The notes: generated by a model from the letters alone, not told the origin. Positions 52,804 to 61,743 are shown, counted from the first letter of the stretch. The stretch is 64,000 nucleotides of DNA from Amycolatopsis nigrescens CSC17Ta-90 (GCF_000384315.1 NZ_ARVW01000001.1:3113501-3177500), one strand, 5' to 3'. A program made the numbers and translations.

Positions 52804-53975
52804 GGTACCGGATCCTGCTGTCCAACCTGGCGCTGTGCGCGCTGCTGCTGCTCGGCGCCGGCTACCTGCTGCTGGAGGTGGTGCGGATCGACCCGACCGC
52901 GAAACCGTTCACCGTCACCGTCTACCTGGCCCAGTCCGGTGGCCTGCTGGACACCTCGGAGGTCACCTACCGCGGCAGCAGGGTCGGGCAGATCGAGCAG
53001 ATCGGGCTGCGGCCGGGTGGGGTGGCGGTGCGGGCGCGGCTGGACGAGGGCACCCGCATCCCGTCGGACACCGAGGTGGCGGTGGCCAACCTGTCCGCGG
53101 CCGGCGAGCAGTACCTGGACTTCCGGCCGCGCACCGACGCCGGGCCGTTCCTCACCGGCGGCGCGACCGTCGAGCAGCGCGACACCAGCACACCGACCCC
53201 GTTCGCGCAGCTGATGGTGCACCTCGGCGACCTCTCCGGGCAGGTCGAGCCGGGCCGGCTGGACGTGATCGTGACCGAGCTGGCCAAGGCGTTCTCCGGC
53301 AGCGGGCCGCAGCTGCGCCGGATCCTCACCGGCGGGGAGTTCCTGCTCACCGGGCTGGAGGAAGTGCTGCCGGAGACCGTGCGCATCCTGGACAACGGCC
53401 GGATCACCCTGGACACCGTGGCCGGGCTGCGCGACGAGCTGGACCGGTTCGGCACCGCGGGCCGCACGCTCGGCGCGCAGTTGCGCGCGTCCGACCCGGA
53501 GATCAGGCAGCTGCTCGACGCCAGCCCGGACGCGTTCAAGCTGGTGGACGGCCTGATCGCGGAGAACAAGCCGACCATGGCCGCGCTGCTCGGCGACCTC
53601 GGCACGGTCAGCGAGATCGTCTCGGTGCGCAAGGAGGCGATCGGCGAGTTCCTGCCGGGGCTGACCGGGCTCGGCGACTCGCTCGCCGGCGTAGTCCGGA
53701 ACGGCGCGCTGCAGATCGCCGCGGACATCTACCCGCGAGCGGCCTGCGACTACGACACCCCGCGACGGCCGCCCACCGAAGCGGGCAGCCCGGCGCCCCG
53801 GCTCTACCGCTACTGCACCGACACCGCGCCGGACCTGCAACAGCGCGGGGCGGTGAACGCGCCGCGGCCACCCGGTGACGACACGGCCGGTCCGCCGCCC
53901 GGGGTCACCGGCGACGAACGCGCGTCCGCGCCGTCCGGCTGGGCCTCGGACTACCTGGCCACGCTGGGGAACTGA
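52800..53975 (+). CDS. mceF: MceF subunit
   Basis: 391 residues. Membrane anchor ~7-27, MCE domain ~33-110 (GLLDTSEVTYRGSRVGQIEQ), helical core and a Pro/Gly-rich end. Last of the six Mce genes; the gene for the Mce-associated protein follows after 15 bases with AGAGAGGAG as its ribosome site. Confidence 0.9.
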   Translation: MRYRILLSNLALCALLLLGAGYLLLEVVRIDPTAKPFTVTVYLAQSGGLLDTSEVTYRGSRVGQIEQIGLRPGGVAVRARLDEGTRIPSDTEVAVANLSAAGEQYLDFRPRTDAGPFLTGGATVEQRDTSTPTPFAQLMVHLGDLSGQVEPGRLDVIVTELAKAFSGSGPQLRRILTGGEFLLTGLEEVLPETVRILDNGRITLDTVAGLRDELDRFGTAGRTLGAQLRASDPEIRQLLDASPDAFKLVDGLIAENKPTMAALLGDLGTVSEIVSVRKEAIGEFLPGLTGLGDSLAGVVRNGALQIAADIYPRAACDYDTPRRPPTEAGSPAPRLYRYCTDTAPDLQQRGAVNAPRPPGDDTAGPPPGVTGDERASAPSGWASDYLATLGN

Positions 53976-53990
53976 GAGAGGAGCAAGGCG

Positions 53991-54557
53991 ATGATCGAAC
54001 AAGGCACCGAAGACACTGCCGACACCGCGAACACCACCGACGTCGAAAAAGAGGACGCCCCCGAACCCGTCAAGCGGCGCCGCCTCCCTCGGCTGACCAC
54101 CCTGCTGGCCGCCGCGCTGCTGCTGGCCGCGGTCGGCGCGGGCGTCACCTTCGCCCTGCTCTTCAAGGACAAGGCCGAGGTCGACTCCGCCGCGAACGCC
54201 GCGCTGGGCACCGCCCGCAGCTACGCGGTCACCGTGACCACCTACGACTACCAGAACCTGGACCGGAACTTCGCCGACGTGCTGGACGGCGCGACCGGCG
54301 AGTTCAAGGACCAGTACACCGGCGCAAGCGGCACCCTGCGCCAGCTCATCCAGCAGGCCAAGGCCACCGCCAAGGGAACCGTGATCGACGCCGGGGTGAA
54401 GTCGGCCGGTGCGGACCGGGTGGATGTCACCCTGTTCGTGGACCAGTCGGTGACCAACGCCGCGGCCGCCGAGCCGAGGGTGGACCGCAACCGGGTGCTG
54501 ATGACCCTGGAGCGGCACCAGGACCGCTGGCTGGTCAGCAATCTCCAGCTGGTGTGA
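53991..54557 (+). CDS. Mce-associated membrane protein
   Basis: 188 residues. Acidic cytosolic start, basic RRRLPRL, one membrane helix at ~35-58, then a ~125-residue exterior domain of the Mas/VirB8-like type (YDYQNLDRNFADVLDGATGE, then VDRNRVLMTLERHQDRWLVS). Such proteins sit at the end of mce operons and stabilise the importer. Only one is present here. Confidence 0.85.
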   Translation: MIEQGTEDTADTANTTDVEKEDAPEPVKRRRLPRLTTLLAAALLLAAVGAGVTFALLFKDKAEVDSAANAALGTARSYAVTVTTYDYQNLDRNFADVLDGATGEFKDQYTGASGTLRQLIQQAKATAKGTVIDAGVKSAGADRVDVTLFVDQSVTNAAAAEPRVDRNRVLMTLERHQDRWLVSNLQLV

Positions 54558-54570
54558 AAGGACGGAGAAC

Positions 54571-55332
54571 TTGACGCACGGCATCGAGCTCGACCGGCTC
54601 CGCGAGCTGCTCGACCCCGGCCGCGCGCCGGAGATTCCGGAAGTTCCGGCCGAGGCGGGCTATCTCGACCTGCTGCCGCCAGAACAGTCGCGACCGCGGA
54701 CCCCGGCGCAGGCCGCCATGCACAACCCGCTGGTCGCGGCCGTCTACGAACGCTGGTGGCGACCGCTCGGCGGACTGCTGATGGGCCTGCACGGGCCGCG
54801 GATGGCCGAAGAACGCGGCAACGCCGCGCGGATGCTCGGCCTGACCGGTGAGCAGCTGGTGCTGGACGTGGCCTGCGGGCCTGGCAACTTCACCCGCGGT
54901 TTCGGCGAGGCGTTGAGCGGCAAGGGTTTCGCCGTCGGCCTCGACGTCTCGCCGCCGATGCTGGCCCGCGCCGTCCGGGACAACCGCGGCGACCGGGTGG
55001 CCTATCTGCGCGCCGACGCGCGCACACTGCCGTTCCCGGACCTGACCTTCGACGCGGTGGGCTGTTTCGCCGCGCTCTACCTGGTGCCGCAACCGTTCGT
55101 GGTGCTCGACGAGCTGATCAGGGTGCTCGCGCCGGGCGGCCGCGTCGCCGTGCTCACCAGCTGCCGCACCGGCGTGCCGGGACTGCGCGGGCCGGAGACC
55201 CTGATCGCCAGGACCGCCGGTCTCCGCCTGTTCGAGCGGCACGACATCACCCGCGTCTTCGAACGCCACGGCCTGCGCGACATCGACCAGAAGGTCACCG
55301 GCTTCGCCCAGTTCGTCACCGCCCGCAAGTGA
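54571..55332 (+). CDS. class I SAM-dependent methyltransferase
   Basis: 253 residues from a TTG preceded by GGACGGAG. SAM motif I VLDVACGPGNFTRG (~93), post-motif VGLDVSPPML, motif for acidic loop YLRADARTLPFPD, and VLAPGGRVAVLT. The N-terminus is an extra ~70-residue helical segment. It lies 13 bases after the mce operon and may be co-transcribed; a lipid or sterol-like acceptor is possible but not shown. Confidence 0.85.
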   Translation: MTHGIELDRLRELLDPGRAPEIPEVPAEAGYLDLLPPEQSRPRTPAQAAMHNPLVAAVYERWWRPLGGLLMGLHGPRMAEERGNAARMLGLTGEQLVLDVACGPGNFTRGFGEALSGKGFAVGLDVSPPMLARAVRDNRGDRVAYLRADARTLPFPDLTFDAVGCFAALYLVPQPFVVLDELIRVLAPGGRVAVLTSCRTGVPGLRGPETLIARTAGLRLFERHDITRVFERHGLRDIDQKVTGFAQFVTARK

Positions 55333-55363
55333 CTTCGCCCTAACACAGAGAGAGAAGGTATTC

Positions 55364-55618
55364 ATGGCAAAGCGTGCTCGCCTGTTCGGTCTGCTGCTCG
55401 CCGGCACCGGTGCGGCCCATTTCGCCGCACCGGCCCTGTTCGAGCCGGTGTCCGCGGCGGCGTTCCCGAAGGACACCCGGCAGTGGGTGTACCGAAACGG
55501 CGCCACCGAACTGACGCTCGGGCTGGCGCTGGCCGGCAAGCGCACCCGCAAGCTCGGCGCGGCCGGCCTTGTCGGTTACGTCGGCTGGCTCGGCAGCCGA
55601 GTCCTCGCCCAGCGCTAG
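55364..55618 (+). CDS. small membrane protein
   Basis: 84 residues with two or three hydrophobic segments (RLFGLLLAGTGAAHFAAPAL, ELTLGLALAGK, KLGAAGLVGYVGWLG). Resembles short DoxX-like proteins. Ribosome site AGAGAGAAGG. Its TAG stop shares CTAG with the convergent lipase stop (55615-55618). Confidence 0.7.
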   Translation: MAKRARLFGLLLAGTGAAHFAAPALFEPVSAAAFPKDTRQWVYRNGATELTLGLALAGKRTRKLGAAGLVGYVGWLGSRVLAQR

Positions 55619-56733
55619 GACCAGAACTCGACCTCGGGGTTGGCCGGCACCGGGCCCTCGAGCAGCGGCTGCGGCCGACCGCGCAAGTTCTCCTCGAAGA
55701 ACGCGACCAGGTACGCCCTGGTCAGCTCGGTCGCCCGCGCCCCGCTGATCGTCTCGGTCGGGTCCTTCACCCCGAAGTGCTCACCGAGCACCGAGAGATC
55801 GGTGAAGCTGGAATGCCCCGCCCCAGCCACGGTGAGCCAGCGCTTCCAGTCCGTCAGCCGCGACCACGCCTGCGGCCAGGAGGTGTCCTCGCCGCTCGGG
55901 GTGTGCGACTGCGCGGTGCCCAGCATCAGGAACGGCCGGTCCAAACCGGACTCCGGCACCGGCTCGATGAACGAGCCGTCCATGTTCACCCCGGCCAGCA
56001 CCCGGCGATCAACGCTCATCGTGGCCGACGCCGAGTTCCCACCGATGGAGTGCCCGGCCATGCCGATCCGCCGGGGGTCGATCAGCCAGCGGCCCGCCCA
56101 GGCCGGGTCCCGGCCGAGCAGCCGGTCGAGCACGAAGGACACGTCCGCGGCACGCACCGTCGGCACCATCTCGACCTGCTCCGATTCGCACGCCACGCAG
56201 CCGGTGACCTGCCCGTCCGGGAACTGCGTGCCGTTGGACTCGTAGTTGTGCCCGATCAGCGCGATCACGTAACCCCGGCTGGCCAGCTCCTCGGCCAGCC
56301 CGGTGAGCGCCGAACGCGGGTGGCCGAACCCCGGCGACAGCACCACCAGGGGGAAACCGTGCGGGCGGGGCACCGGCGGCGCGGCCAGCCGCGCGCCGCT
56401 CCTGGTCGCGGCGACCAGTTCGGGCCGCACATCGGGAATGCCCTGCAGAAAGAGGGTGGCCTCTTCGGTGCTCAGGTACTGCCGCGGCGCGCCGACCGGC
56501 AGCACGGCGGGGTAGAACATCGACACCATCAGCTGCCGCGGCCCCGACTCCGGCACCCACGGGTCGGTCCTGGACCGGTCGGTGAGGTGCAGGGTGTCCG
56601 ACCCGACGGCGTACTTGCCGGTGGCCGCCGGCAAGGTGGCGGGCACCGGCCCAGCCGCCTGAGCCGTCGCCGGGGCGAGCAGCGCACAGACCGCGAACAC
56701 GACCAGCGCGAACGCGGTTCTCATTTTGGTCAT
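55615..56733 (-). CDS. secreted alpha/beta hydrolase, PAF-acetylhydrolase-like
   Basis: 372 residues. Sec signal ends APATAQAAGP (~27). PAF-AH-like motifs: PLVVLSPGFGHPRS (~125), nucleophile elbow GHSIGGNSAS (Ser ~230), NMDGSF (~258) and His in GAGHSSFTD (~318). Likely cleaves lipid or polyester esters outside the cell. Start is ATG 56733 or 56724; neither has a strong ribosome site. Confidence 0.82.
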   Translation of the reverse strand: MTKMRTAFALVVFAVCALLAPATAQAAGPVPATLPAATGKYAVGSDTLHLTDRSRTDPWVPESGPRQLMVSMFYPAVLPVGAPRQYLSTEEATLFLQGIPDVRPELVAATRSGARLAAPPVPRPHGFPLVVLSPGFGHPRSALTGLAEELASRGYVIALIGHNYESNGTQFPDGQVTGCVACESEQVEMVPTVRAADVSFVLDRLLGRDPAWAGRWLIDPRRIGMAGHSIGGNSASATMSVDRRVLAGVNMDGSFIEPVPESGLDRPFLMLGTAQSHTPSGEDTSWPQAWSRLTDWKRWLTVAGAGHSSFTDLSVLGEHFGVKDPTETISGARATELTRAYLVAFFEENLRGRPQPLLEGPVPANPEVEFWS

Positions 56734-56779
56734 GCACCGAGGCTAGAGAAGCCGTTCAAGCCTTCGAAACCATCGAAAG

Positions 56780-57382
56780 TCAACGATTGCCGTCCAGCAC
56801 GGTGAATCGGGCACCCAGCAGTACGCCACCGCAGGAGAACGTGACCAGGTGCCTGCCCACGGGGGTACCGGCGCGGACCGTGCCGCGGTACCGCGCCTGC
56901 CCCTCGGCGACGATGTCCAGCCGCTCGGCGGACGGCGGCGTTTCGGTGCCGCCGAAGGTGCAGACCAGCCGGATGCCGACCTCCTGACCGACCCCGGCCA
57001 CCTCGGGCGAAAGCACGATCTCCCCGCACCGCTGCCCCGGCTGGCCCGATCCAGCGCCGCACCACCGCACGGCCGGCGGGTCGAGCACGGTCAGCTCGGC
57101 GCTCACGGTGACCCCGTCGCAGTCGAGGGACACCGGGTAGCCGCCCGCCGGCACGGCGAGCACCACGGCACTGACGTACTCCGCCGTCCGGATCGCCGTT
57201 TCCAACGCCGGTGACGACGGGCCGCGGGTCACCGTCCCGGCGCACCGCCAGTCGATGTGCACCTGCCCGCCGGGTCCGGCCGTCGCCGGCGCGAGCCGCA
57301 CCGACGGTTCCGGCTCCGCCGCCACCGGCTGCGCCGCCACGAAGATCGCGACGAGCACCAGGAACACGCGTTTTCGCTTCAT
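56780..57382 (-). CDS. secreted protein with two Ig-like beta domains
   Basis: 200 residues. Signal peptide ends VAAEPE (~23). Two similar halves (~25-100 and ~103-197), each with a Cys pair: WRCAGTV/SLDCDG, and RLVCTFGG/TFSCGG. The ends ELTVLD and RFTVLD match, so the protein is an internal duplication. No enzyme motif. It is separated by 46 bases from the hydrolase gene downstream and may be in its operon. Confidence 0.72.
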   Translation of the reverse strand: MKRKRVFLVLVAIFVAAQPVAAEPEPSVRLAPATAGPGGQVHIDWRCAGTVTRGPSSPALETAIRTAEYVSAVVLAVPAGGYPVSLDCDGVTVSAELTVLDPPAVRWCGAGSGQPGQRCGEIVLSPEVAGVGQEVGIRLVCTFGGTETPPSAERLDIVAEGQARYRGTVRAGTPVGRHLVTFSCGGVLLGARFTVLDGNR

Positions 57383-57511
57383 CGCAAACCCCGAATTCGC
57401 CTCGTCCAGGGTAGATCCGGTGCCTGTCGCCGGCCGCGGGTTTCCCCCATGTGGTTGACCAGCTCACTCCACCATGGATATATTCACAGCGGAAAGAGTG
57501 GAGGATCGACG

Positions 57512-57844
57512 ATGGCCGGACAACCGCCGACCCCGGCGGTCTTCCACCTCCTGCTCGCCCTCACCGGCGGCCCGCGGCACGGTTACGCGCTCGGCCAGGA
57601 GGTGGAGCGGCTCAGCGGCGGCCGGATGCGCCTCGGCGCCGGCACGCTGTACCGCTCCCTGCAGCGAATGCGCGTGGACGGACTGCTCGCCGAGGAAGGC
57701 TCGGACACCGAGGACGAACGGCGGCGCGTGTACTCACTCACCGCGGCCGGTCGCCGAGCGGCCGCCGAAGAGGCCGAACGGCTGCGCGAGCTCGTCCGCT
57801 TCGCTGTCCAAAAAGGACTGTTGTCCCCGGAACTGGAGTCGTGA
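57512..57844 (+). CDS. PadR-family transcriptional regulator
   Basis: 110 residues from ATG 57512 with GGAGG 7 bases before; the frame extends far upstream without support. Winged helix FHLLLALTGGPRHGYALGQE, GTLYRSLQRMRVDGLL and RRRVYSLTAAGRRA. The stop overlaps the next start as TGATG. Probably autoregulates this PadR-VOC-HTH_42 cluster. Confidence 0.88.
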   Translation: MAGQPPTPAVFHLLLALTGGPRHGYALGQEVERLSGGRMRLGAGTLYRSLQRMRVDGLLAEEGSDTEDERRRVYSLTAAGRRAAAEEAERLRELVRFAVQKGLLSPELES

Positions 57845-58293
57845 TGCTCAGCGAGTTCGCCCCGATCACCGTGCAGCTCATCGTGGCCGACGCGGACGCG
57901 GCGATCACCTTCTACCGCAACGCGTTCGGCGCCGAAGAGGTGGTCCGCAACCTGGCCCCGGACAGCGGCAAGGTGATGCACTGCGAGCTGTTCCTGCTGG
58001 GCACCCGGCTGCTGCTGCACGAGGAGTTCCCCGGCCGGTCCGGTCCGGCGGCGCTCGGCGGCACCCCGGTCACCCTGCACCTGTACGTGGACAACGTGGA
58101 CGAGGTGTTCGCCCGCGCGGTGGCCGCCGGCGCGACCGTCGAAATGCCGCTGCAGGAGGCGTTCTGGGGAGACCGCTACGGAATCCTGCTCGACCCGGCC
58201 GGGCACCGCTGGTCGGTGGCCACCCCGAACGACGACCCGGCCCCGAGCGAGCTGCACGAACGAGCCGAACAATGGGCCGCCAAAGAGCGGTAG
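57844..58293 (+). CDS. VOC-family glyoxalase/bleomycin-resistance-like protein
   Basis: 149 residues. Two beta-alpha-beta-beta-beta modules: VQLIVADADAAITFYRNAFG and VTLHLYVDNVDEVFARAVAA, with WGDRYGILLDPAGHRWSVAT at the end, as in PhnB-like VOC proteins. May bind or modify a toxic small molecule. Coupled to PadR by TGATG. Confidence 0.85.
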   Translation: MLSEFAPITVQLIVADADAAITFYRNAFGAEEVVRNLAPDSGKVMHCELFLLGTRLLLHEEFPGRSGPAALGGTPVTLHLYVDNVDEVFARAVAAGATVEMPLQEAFWGDRYGILLDPAGHRWSVATPNDDPAPSELHERAEQWAAKER

Positions 58294-58308
58294 CCAAGGG
58301 GAGAGAAA

Positions 58309-59484
58309 ATGCAGAAGCTACGCGCCTGGTGGTCCCACCGGCAGGGCCTGGACGGCACCCTGACCGGCCTCGACGCCGGCGAGGTGCTGGCCCGCAGCGG
58401 CTGGGCCCGCTCGGTCGGCGGCGCGGCACCCTATCTGGGGCTGTTCGCCAGGGCCGGGCTGGACCGCGAGACAGTCGATCAGGACGTCGCGGACCAGCGC
58501 ATCCACGAGCTGCCCTCGGCCCGCGGCTGCACCTACGTGCTACCGGCCGCGGATTTCGGGCTTGGCCTGGCGGTCGGCGCCGGTGCTCCGGAAGGCGAAC
58601 TGGCCGGTGCGGTCAACCGGCTCGGTGTCACGCACACCGAGGTGGACGACCTGTGCGCCGCGGTCGTCGGCGCGCTCGAGCAGTCCACCGAACCACTGGA
58701 CCCGGCCGGGATCAAAGCTGCCACCGGCGATGCTGCCCGCAGCCTCGGCGCAGCGGGCAAGGCGAGGGGCCTGTCCAGCACCCTGCCGCTCGCGCTCGGC
58801 CTGTTGCAGTCCCGCGGCGAGATCCGCCGGGTACCCGCGAACGGGCGGCTCGACCAGCAGCGCTACGGCTACGTCCGCTGGACCCCTCCGGCCAAGCCCG
58901 ACGACCCGGAAACCGAACTGGCGCGGCGCTATTTCTCCTGGGCCGCGCCCGCTTCGCTGAAACATTTCCGCTGGTTCTCCGGATTCACCGCCGCGGTCGC
59001 GAAGAAGGCGGTGGCGCCGCTGGATTTGCGGCCGATCCCGGACACCTCGCTGTTGCTGCCGCCCGAGCTCGCCGACGAGTTCGCCGAGTTCAGCACCCCG
59101 CGCGAGCCTTCCTATGCGCTGCTCGCCGGAATCGACGGAATCCATCTGCTGCACCGCGAATTCTCCCGGCTGCTCGACCCGGCGGAGGCGGCGCGCCCGG
59201 TTCCGGACGGTAAACCCGGCCGAACTCTGGGCGACGAAGCGGACTCGCCGTGCCATCTGATCATGGACCGCGGCCGGTTGATCGGGCTGTGGGAGTACGA
59301 CACCGCGGACGCGCGGATCGCGTACAAGCTGTACGTCGAAGAGACTTCGTTGCTGCGTAAGGTGATCAGCCGCACCGAGGGCTTCGTCCGGGAACAGCTC
59401 GGCGACGCGCGCAGCTTCAGCCTCGACTCGCCGAAGAGCAGGGCAGCGCGAATCGAAGCGCTGCGAACCTGCACAGTGGACTGA
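58309..59484 (+). CDS. HTH_42 (YcaQ/AlkZ-like) winged-helix protein
   Basis: 391 residues. The N-terminal helices and three winged-helix units of the HTH_42 family are suggested by RAWWSHRQGLDG, TYVLPAADF, and CHLIMDRGRLIGLWEYD near the C-terminus. Some members are DNA glycosylases that unhook interstrand crosslinks or give antibiotic self-resistance; the diagnostic catalytic QxD/QxQ motif is not obvious here, so glycosylase activity is uncertain. 15 bases after the VOC gene, probably the same operon. Confidence 0.78.
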   Translation: MQKLRAWWSHRQGLDGTLTGLDAGEVLARSGWARSVGGAAPYLGLFARAGLDRETVDQDVADQRIHELPSARGCTYVLPAADFGLGLAVGAGAPEGELAGAVNRLGVTHTEVDDLCAAVVGALEQSTEPLDPAGIKAATGDAARSLGAAGKARGLSSTLPLALGLLQSRGEIRRVPANGRLDQQRYGYVRWTPPAKPDDPETELARRYFSWAAPASLKHFRWFSGFTAAVAKKAVAPLDLRPIPDTSLLLPPELADEFAEFSTPREPSYALLAGIDGIHLLHREFSRLLDPAEAARPVPDGKPGRTLGDEADSPCHLIMDRGRLIGLWEYDTADARIAYKLYVEETSLLRKVISRTEGFVREQLGDARSFSLDSPKSRAARIEALRTCTVD

Positions 59485-59599
59485 ATGTAACTCTTTCGGG
59501 GGTATATCTGCGTACATTCCGTGGATGAACGCTCGGCAAACAGCAGTTCTCCTGTGCGAGTACTAGATTCCTGGTGACTCGCAGTAGGGAGAGAAAGCC

Positions 59600-60043
59600 A
59601 TGGCCAAGGTGACCGTTTGCGGCCGAGTACCGACATCCCCGGAGCAGACCTGGGCGACCGCTGCCGATCTGCCGCGGTTCGCGGACTGGCTGACCATGCA
59701 CGAGGCATGGCGCGGCCAGCTGCCCTCCGAGTTCACCGAAGGCACCACGCTCACGTCGGTGGTCACCATCAAGGGCCTGCGCAACCGGATCGCCTGGCGG
59801 GTGGTCTCCTACGACGAGCCCCACTCGCTGGCGATCTGCGGTGACGGCGTCGGCGGCGTGCGGGTGGACCTCGTCCTGTCGATCCGGCCGGAGGGCGACG
59901 GCTCCCTGGTCGGAATCGACGCGCAGGTGACCGGGAAGCCGGTGTTCGGCCCGATCGCGATGACACTGGGGCGTGCGGTCCGAGGCGAGCTGACCAAGTC
60001 GCTGGCCAACCTCGAAGCACTGCTCAGATCGCCCTCGGCCTAG
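59600..60043 (+). CDS. SRPBCC-family protein, Rv0910-like
   Basis: 147 residues. START/SRPBCC helix-grip pattern: SPEQTWATAADLPRFADWL, then beta strands and a long C-terminal helix. It resembles M. tuberculosis Rv0910, described as a toxin of a toxin-antitoxin pair, but no Rv0909-like antitoxin gene is adjacent, so a lipid-binding role is at least as likely. Ends with CTAG shared with the convergent gene. Confidence 0.8.
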   Translation: MAKVTVCGRVPTSPEQTWATAADLPRFADWLTMHEAWRGQLPSEFTEGTTLTSVVTIKGLRNRIAWRVVSYDEPHSLAICGDGVGGVRVDLVLSIRPEGDGSLVGIDAQVTGKPVFGPIAMTLGRAVRGELTKSLANLEALLRSPSA

Positions 60044-60450
60044 TCTTCCGAGATTTCCGCGAGAGCGTACGTGATCGAATCGCGATACGGACCGGCCGGC
60101 ACGTCGTCCAGATGTCGCACGGCCAGCAGATAGTGCTCCCTGGCCTGCTCCGGCCGGTCGAGCTCCCGGTAGGCCCGCGCCAGATTCCCGTGCAGGGAAG
60201 CGTAAAAACCCCGCACCCGCTCGTCACCGACCAGGTCCGCTCGGTTCAGGCACTCCTGGTTCCAGTGCAGTGAATCTTCCGGCGTGCTCTGCTGCCTGGC
60301 CAGATAGTGCGCGGCGATGCAGGCGTCGTAGTCGTCCTCCGCGGCCTGCCAGGCTCGCAGGAACAACGCACCCGCGACATCGGCACGGCCTTCCTGCTCG
60401 GCCTGCATACCTTCCACGCACAACTGGACGACCGGATTCGTGAGATCCAT
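60040..60450 (-). CDS. small TPR protein
   Basis: 136 residues from ATG 60450 with AGGGAG upstream. Helical throughout; TPR-like units at ~20-50, ~60-95 and ~95-130 (YASLHGNLARAYRELDRPEQ then AREHYLLAVRHL). It lies 14 bases after the MerR-clamp gene, so it is likely its operon partner. Function unknown. Confidence 0.78.
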   Translation of the reverse strand: MDLTNPVVQLCVEGMQAEQEGRADVAGALFLRAWQAAEDDYDACIAAHYLARQQSTPEDSLHWNQECLNRADLVGDERVRGFYASLHGNLARAYRELDRPEQAREHYLLAVRHLDDVPAGPYRDSITYALAEISED

Positions 60451-60464
60451 GATTCTCCCTGAGG

Positions 60465-61499
60465 TCAAAGCGCTACCGGCATCACGAGGGTGGTGAAGCT
60501 GCCCTGATCCGCGGACCGGACGACCACCGGTTGCGCCGCGCCGGAGATCTCCAGCAGCACATCCGGCCCAACGCTGGCGTCGAGCGCCTGCCCGAGCAGC
60601 ACCGGATCGAACGCGATCGTCAGTCCCGGCCCCGAATACAGCACCGCGAGCGCCTTCCCGCCGGCGACGAGCAGTTCGTCCTCGCTCAACTCCAGCACCA
60701 CCCTCGTGCCGTCCGACCCGAGGACGGCATCCCGCAGCACCAGCCGATCAGCCACCACGCGGTGCTCCGGTGCCGCCAGCGCGGCCAGCACCTCGCGATA
60801 AGCCGGGAACTCCGCGTCCACCGTGCTGACGTCGCGGCTGTCGGCCGCGCCGCGGAACCGCAGGCCGTCCGCGTCACCCTCGATGACGACCCTGGCCTCT
60901 CTGGCCGCCCATCGCCCGAGCTCCGCCAGCCCGGTGTTCGCGAGCAGATACCGGCACGGCCCGCCCCAGCTCTCCACCGGGTTCAGCACTCGCAACGACA
61001 GCCGGTACCGGTCCGTCGCCACCACCCGGACCTCCGCGTCCCCGAGCTCCAGCAACACCCCGTTCAACGCCGGCACTTCGCCGTCGCCCACCGCCGGCGC
61101 CACCTGCCGCAACGCCCCGGCCAACTCGGCCCCGTCCACGTCGGCGGACACCCGCCCGCCGGACACCGACCGCAGCAGTTCATCGATCGCCGCCCTGGCC
61201 GTGTCCGACTTCTCCCTGGCACGCCGCAGATGATTCCTGAGCACCTTCTCGGCCTGCTCCGCCGATCCGTCCAGCACCGCGACCGCATCCGTCAACGACA
61301 CTTCCGCCGCCCGCAACCGTCGCAGCAGAACCGCCCGCTCCTCCTGCTCCGGGTGGTAGTACCGATACCCGGTCGCCGCGTCCACTTCCGCCGGCCGCAG
61401 CACCGCGCAGTCGTCATAAAACCGCAGCGCGCTCGGCGTCAACCCGACCCTTCGCGCGAACGCGCTGATCCCCAGCAACGATGACTTGTTGTCTCCCAT
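60465..61499 (-). CDS. MerR-family regulator fused to sliding-clamp-like domains
   Basis: 344 residues. Residues ~10-80 are a MerR DNA-binding domain (ARRVGLTPSALRFYDDCAVL, then GYRYYHPEQEERAVLLRRLR) followed by the usual coiled coil to ~112. Residues ~120-344 match domains 2 and 3 of the DNA polymerase III beta clamp: ALNGVLLELGDAEVRVVATD with RYRLSLRVL, then FPAYREVL, LTIAFDPVLLGQAL and a terminal FTTLVMPVAL. The clamp part takes the place of the effector domain. What it senses is unknown. Confidence 0.88.
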   Translation of the reverse strand: MGDNKSSLLGISAFARRVGLTPSALRFYDDCAVLRPAEVDAATGYRYYHPEQEERAVLLRRLRAAEVSLTDAVAVLDGSAEQAEKVLRNHLRRAREKSDTARAAIDELLRSVSGGRVSADVDGAELAGALRQVAPAVGDGEVPALNGVLLELGDAEVRVVATDRYRLSLRVLNPVESWGGPCRYLLANTGLAELGRWAAREARVVIEGDADGLRFRGAADSRDVSTVDAEFPAYREVLAALAAPEHRVVADRLVLRDAVLGSDGTRVVLELSEDELLVAGGKALAVLYSGPGLTIAFDPVLLGQALDASVGPDVLLEISGAAQPVVVRSADQGSFTTLVMPVAL

Positions 61500-61556
61500 G
61501 CCCCGAAGTCTCCGCCTTCAACCCGCTCGAAGGTCAAGGCACACGGTTCTGGGCAT

Positions 61557-61615
61557 AAAAAAGTGGTGTGGGTCCCGGGAGAACCTCTGGGGTTCTCGAC
61601 CGGGTCCCACACCAC
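61557..61615 (-). terminator. rho-independent terminator of the rRNA operon
   Basis: Near-perfect 16-base arms (61563-61578 and 61600-61615, one mismatch) with inner stem GAGAACC/GGTTCTC, followed on the minus strand by a T6 tract (61557-61562). It lies directly 3' of the 5S gene. Confidence 0.9.
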
Positions 61616-61625
61616 ATTAAAGGGT

Positions 61626-61743
61626 GTTCGGCGGTGTCCTACTCTCCCACACCCCTTCGGGTGCAGTACCATCGGCGCTGGCAGGCTTAGCTTCCGGGTT
61701 CGGAATGGGACCGGGCGTTTCCCTGCCGCCATGACCACCGTAA
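61626..61743 (-). rRNA. rrf: 5S ribosomal RNA
   Basis: About 118 bases on the minus strand, beginning GTTACGGTGGTCATGGCGGC and holding the conserved CCCATTCCGAACCCGGAAG and GTGGGAGAGTAGGACACCGC. Ends are estimated to within a few bases. Separated from 23S by ~85 bases. Confidence 0.95.
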
